Part shown: one piece after another, positions 8,089 through 9,408 of the stretch
Layout of the letters: each line of letters starts with the position of its first letter
How positions within the stretch are numbered: position 1 is the first letter of the stretch
Assembly (NCBI GenBank): GCA_047605685.1
Contig: JASGFF010000083.1
Location: forward strand, 1-9,408
From: JAUASV01 sp047605685
Lineage (GTDB): Bacteria > Actinomycetota > Actinomycetes > Actinomycetales > Microbacteriaceae
Length of the DNA: 9,408 nt
Reading direction: 5' to 3'
The notes under the pieces: model-generated
Told to the model about the DNA's origin: nothing
Seen by the model: only the letters and a program-made list of their open reading frames with translations
Databases searched by the model: none
Position numbers and translations under genes: made by a program

Positions 8089-9408
8089 ATGACCTCATCC
8101 TTCGCCGCCCTCGGCGTGCCCGCCGCCCTCGTCACCGCGCTGACGGCGATGGAGCGCACCGAGCCGTTCCCGATCCAGCGCGACACGCTGCCCGACAGCC
8201 TGGCCGGCCGGGACGTGCTCGGCCGCGGACGCACCGGCTCGGGCAAGACGCTCGCCTTCGCCATCCCGCTCGTGGCGCGGCTCGCCGGCGGCGGCCGGCA
8301 CGGCGTGCGCGGCCTCGTGCTCGCGCCCACCCGCGAGCTCGCCACCCAGATCACCGCGACGGTCGAGCCGCTCGCGACGGCGGCCGGCCTGCGCGTGACG
8401 ACGATCTTCGGCGGGGTCAGCCAGATCCGTCAGGTCGCCGCGCTGCGCGCCGGGGCCGACATCGTGGTCGCCTGCCCGGGCCGGCTCGAGGACCTCATGG
8501 GGCAGGGCCTCGTCCGGCTCGACCGCGTCGAGGTGACGGTGCTCGACGAGGCCGACCACATGGCCGATCTGGGCTTCCTGCCCGGCGTCACCCGCATCCT
8601 GAACGCCACACCGCGCGGCGCGCAGCGACTGCTGTTCAGCGCGACGCTCGACAACGGCGTCGACCGGATCGTCGACCGCTTCCTGAGCGACCCGGTGCTG
8701 CACGCCGTCGACGAGGCGGTGGCGCCGGTGCCGGCGATGACGCACCACGTCTTCGAGGTTGAGGATGCCGAGAAGGAGGCGCTCGTGCGGGCGCTCGCCT
8801 CGGGCATCGGCCGCCGGGTGCTGTTCATGCGCACTAAGCACCAGGCGAAGCGGCTCGCGAAGCGGCTCACCGAGGCCGGCATCCCCGCCGTCGACCTGCA
8901 CGGCAACCTCTCCCAGGCGGCCCGCGACCGCAACCTCGCCGCCTTCGGCGGCGGTGACGTGCGCGTGCTCGTGGCCACGGACGTCGCCGCCCGCGGTGTG
9001 CACGTGGACGACGTCGAGCTCGTGGTGCACGTCGACCCGCCCGCCGAGCACAAGGCCTACCTGCACCGCTCCGGGCGCACGGCGCGCGCCGGCAAGGAGG
9101 GCGCCGTGGTCACCGTCGTGCTGCCAGCGCAGCGCGGCGAGACGGCGCAGCTGCTCAAGCGGGCCGGCATCCGGGTCGCCCCCCAGCGGGTCAGCGCCTC
9201 CTCGGACGCCGTGACCCGGATCGTGGGCGAGGTCGCGCCGCACGTCGCGCCCGCCCCGGCCCAGCCGGCCAGACAGGCCCAGCCGGCCAGGCAGGCTCAA
9301 CCGGCCCGGCAGGCCCAACCGACCACCCGGCAGGCCCAGCCGCGACGCGGCGGGGCGGCCGGACAGCAGCAGGGTTCCGGCCCGGCCGAGGGCCGGCGGC
9401 AGGGCGAG
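8089..9408 (+). CDS. DEAD-box ATP-dependent RNA helicase, 3' end beyond window
   Basis: 440 residues are in the window and no stop is reached. All core motifs are present: Q motif EPFPIQ, Walker A GRTGSGKT (residues 47-54), PTRELATQ (Ia), ACPGRLEDL (in place of TPGRL), DEAD at 153-156, SAT at 184-186, VATDVAARG (295-303) and HRSGRTARAG (326-335). It should be an ATP-driven RNA unwinding enzyme acting in ribosome assembly or mRNA turnover; its specific RNA is unknown. After the RecA2 domain a disordered Q/P/R/A/G-rich tail begins near residue 385, including AQPARQ hexapeptide repeats from residue 391, as in helicases that use basic tails for RNA binding. The start ATG 8089 gives the family-typical MTSSFAALGVP; an in-frame ATG at 8002 would add 29 residues. 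Neither has a Shine-Dalgarno. It diverges from the EVE gene. Confidence 0.95.
   Translation, partial: MTSSFAALGVPAALVTALTAMERTEPFPIQRDTLPDSLAGRDVLGRGRTGSGKTLAFAIPLVARLAGGGRHGVRGLVLAPTRELATQITATVEPLATAAGLRVTTIFGGVSQIRQVAALRAGADIVVACPGRLEDLMGQGLVRLDRVEVTVLDEADHMADLGFLPGVTRILNATPRGAQRLLFSATLDNGVDRIVDRFLSDPVLHAVDEAVAPVPAMTHHVFEVEDAEKEALVRALASGIGRRVLFMRTKHQAKRLAKRLTEAGIPAVDLHGNLSQAARDRNLAAFGGGDVRVLVATDVAARGVHVDDVELVVHVDPPAEHKAYLHRSGRTARAGKEGAVVTVVLPAQRGETAQLLKRAGIRVAPQRVSASSDAVTRIVGEVAPHVAPAPAQPARQAQPARQAQPARQAQPTTRQAQPRRGGAAGQQQGSGPAEGRRQGE
9259..9342 (+). repeat. 18-bp tandem repeat coding the helicase tail (AQPARQ)
   Basis: Units GCCCAGCCGGCCAGACAG (9259-9276), its near-copy (9277-9294) and GCTCAACCGGCCCGGCAG (9295-9312) are followed by a 21-bp variant with one extra codon (9313-9333) and a half unit (9334-9342). 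The encoded hexapeptide is AQPARQ; the variant unit is AQPTTRQ. All lengths are multiples of three, so the frame is kept. Confidence 0.85.

Noticed and set aside
8095..9318. Long open frame antisense to the helicase
   Set aside because: Same codon-aligned artefact of GC-rich coding; the plus-strand frame carries every DEAD-box motif.

Overview
The window looks like a chromosomal segment of a high-GC actinobacterium, most likely a Micrococcales/Microbacteriaceae-type organism. The reasons are the very GC-rich third codon positions, the actinobacterial RpoB sequence with a conserved TTG start, a helicase of the 'FAALGVP...EPFPIQ' subgroup, and several promoter-like TANNNT boxes set directly before start codons. 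The family-level assignment is inference; no 16S gene or other marker is present.

Layout. Positions 1-4719 (minus strand) hold the RNA polymerase operon: the N-terminal third of rpoC (cut by the window edge) and a complete rpoB. A sigma70-type promoter, a leader of about 157 nt with two hairpins, and a strong Shine-Dalgarno sequence precede rpoB. Positions 4964-7154 (plus strand) hold three small genes in a row: a spermidine-synthase-like methyltransferase-fold protein, a SprT-like zinc metalloprotease-fold protein, and an ABATE/CGNR zinc-finger protein. Each start codon is preceded by TANNNT plus exactly 6 nt, so all three may be transcribed separately as leaderless mRNAs. A 16-bp perfect palindrome sits just upstream of the SprT-like gene.

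Positions 7210-7287 hold a 13-bp tandem palindromic repeat between the CGNR gene and the convergent EVE-domain gene (7273-7800, minus). The EVE protein ends in an 18-bp/hexapeptide repeat. A 288-bp divergent region with another 18-bp repeat and a probable promoter leads to a DEAD-box RNA helicase (8089 to beyond the window end). The helicase catalytic core is complete, followed by a QPARQ-type repeat tail.

Functionally this is a housekeeping neighbourhood: transcription (RpoB/RpoC), RNA remodelling (helicase), a possible modified-nucleotide reader (EVE) and small actinobacterial accessory proteins. I see no IS element, prophage, CRISPR array, tRNA or rRNA, and no convincing new multi-gene system. 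The most interesting signals are regulatory and repeat structures: the triple leaderless arrangement, the palindromic operator candidate, and three independent short-period repeats clustered around the EVE gene and helicase.
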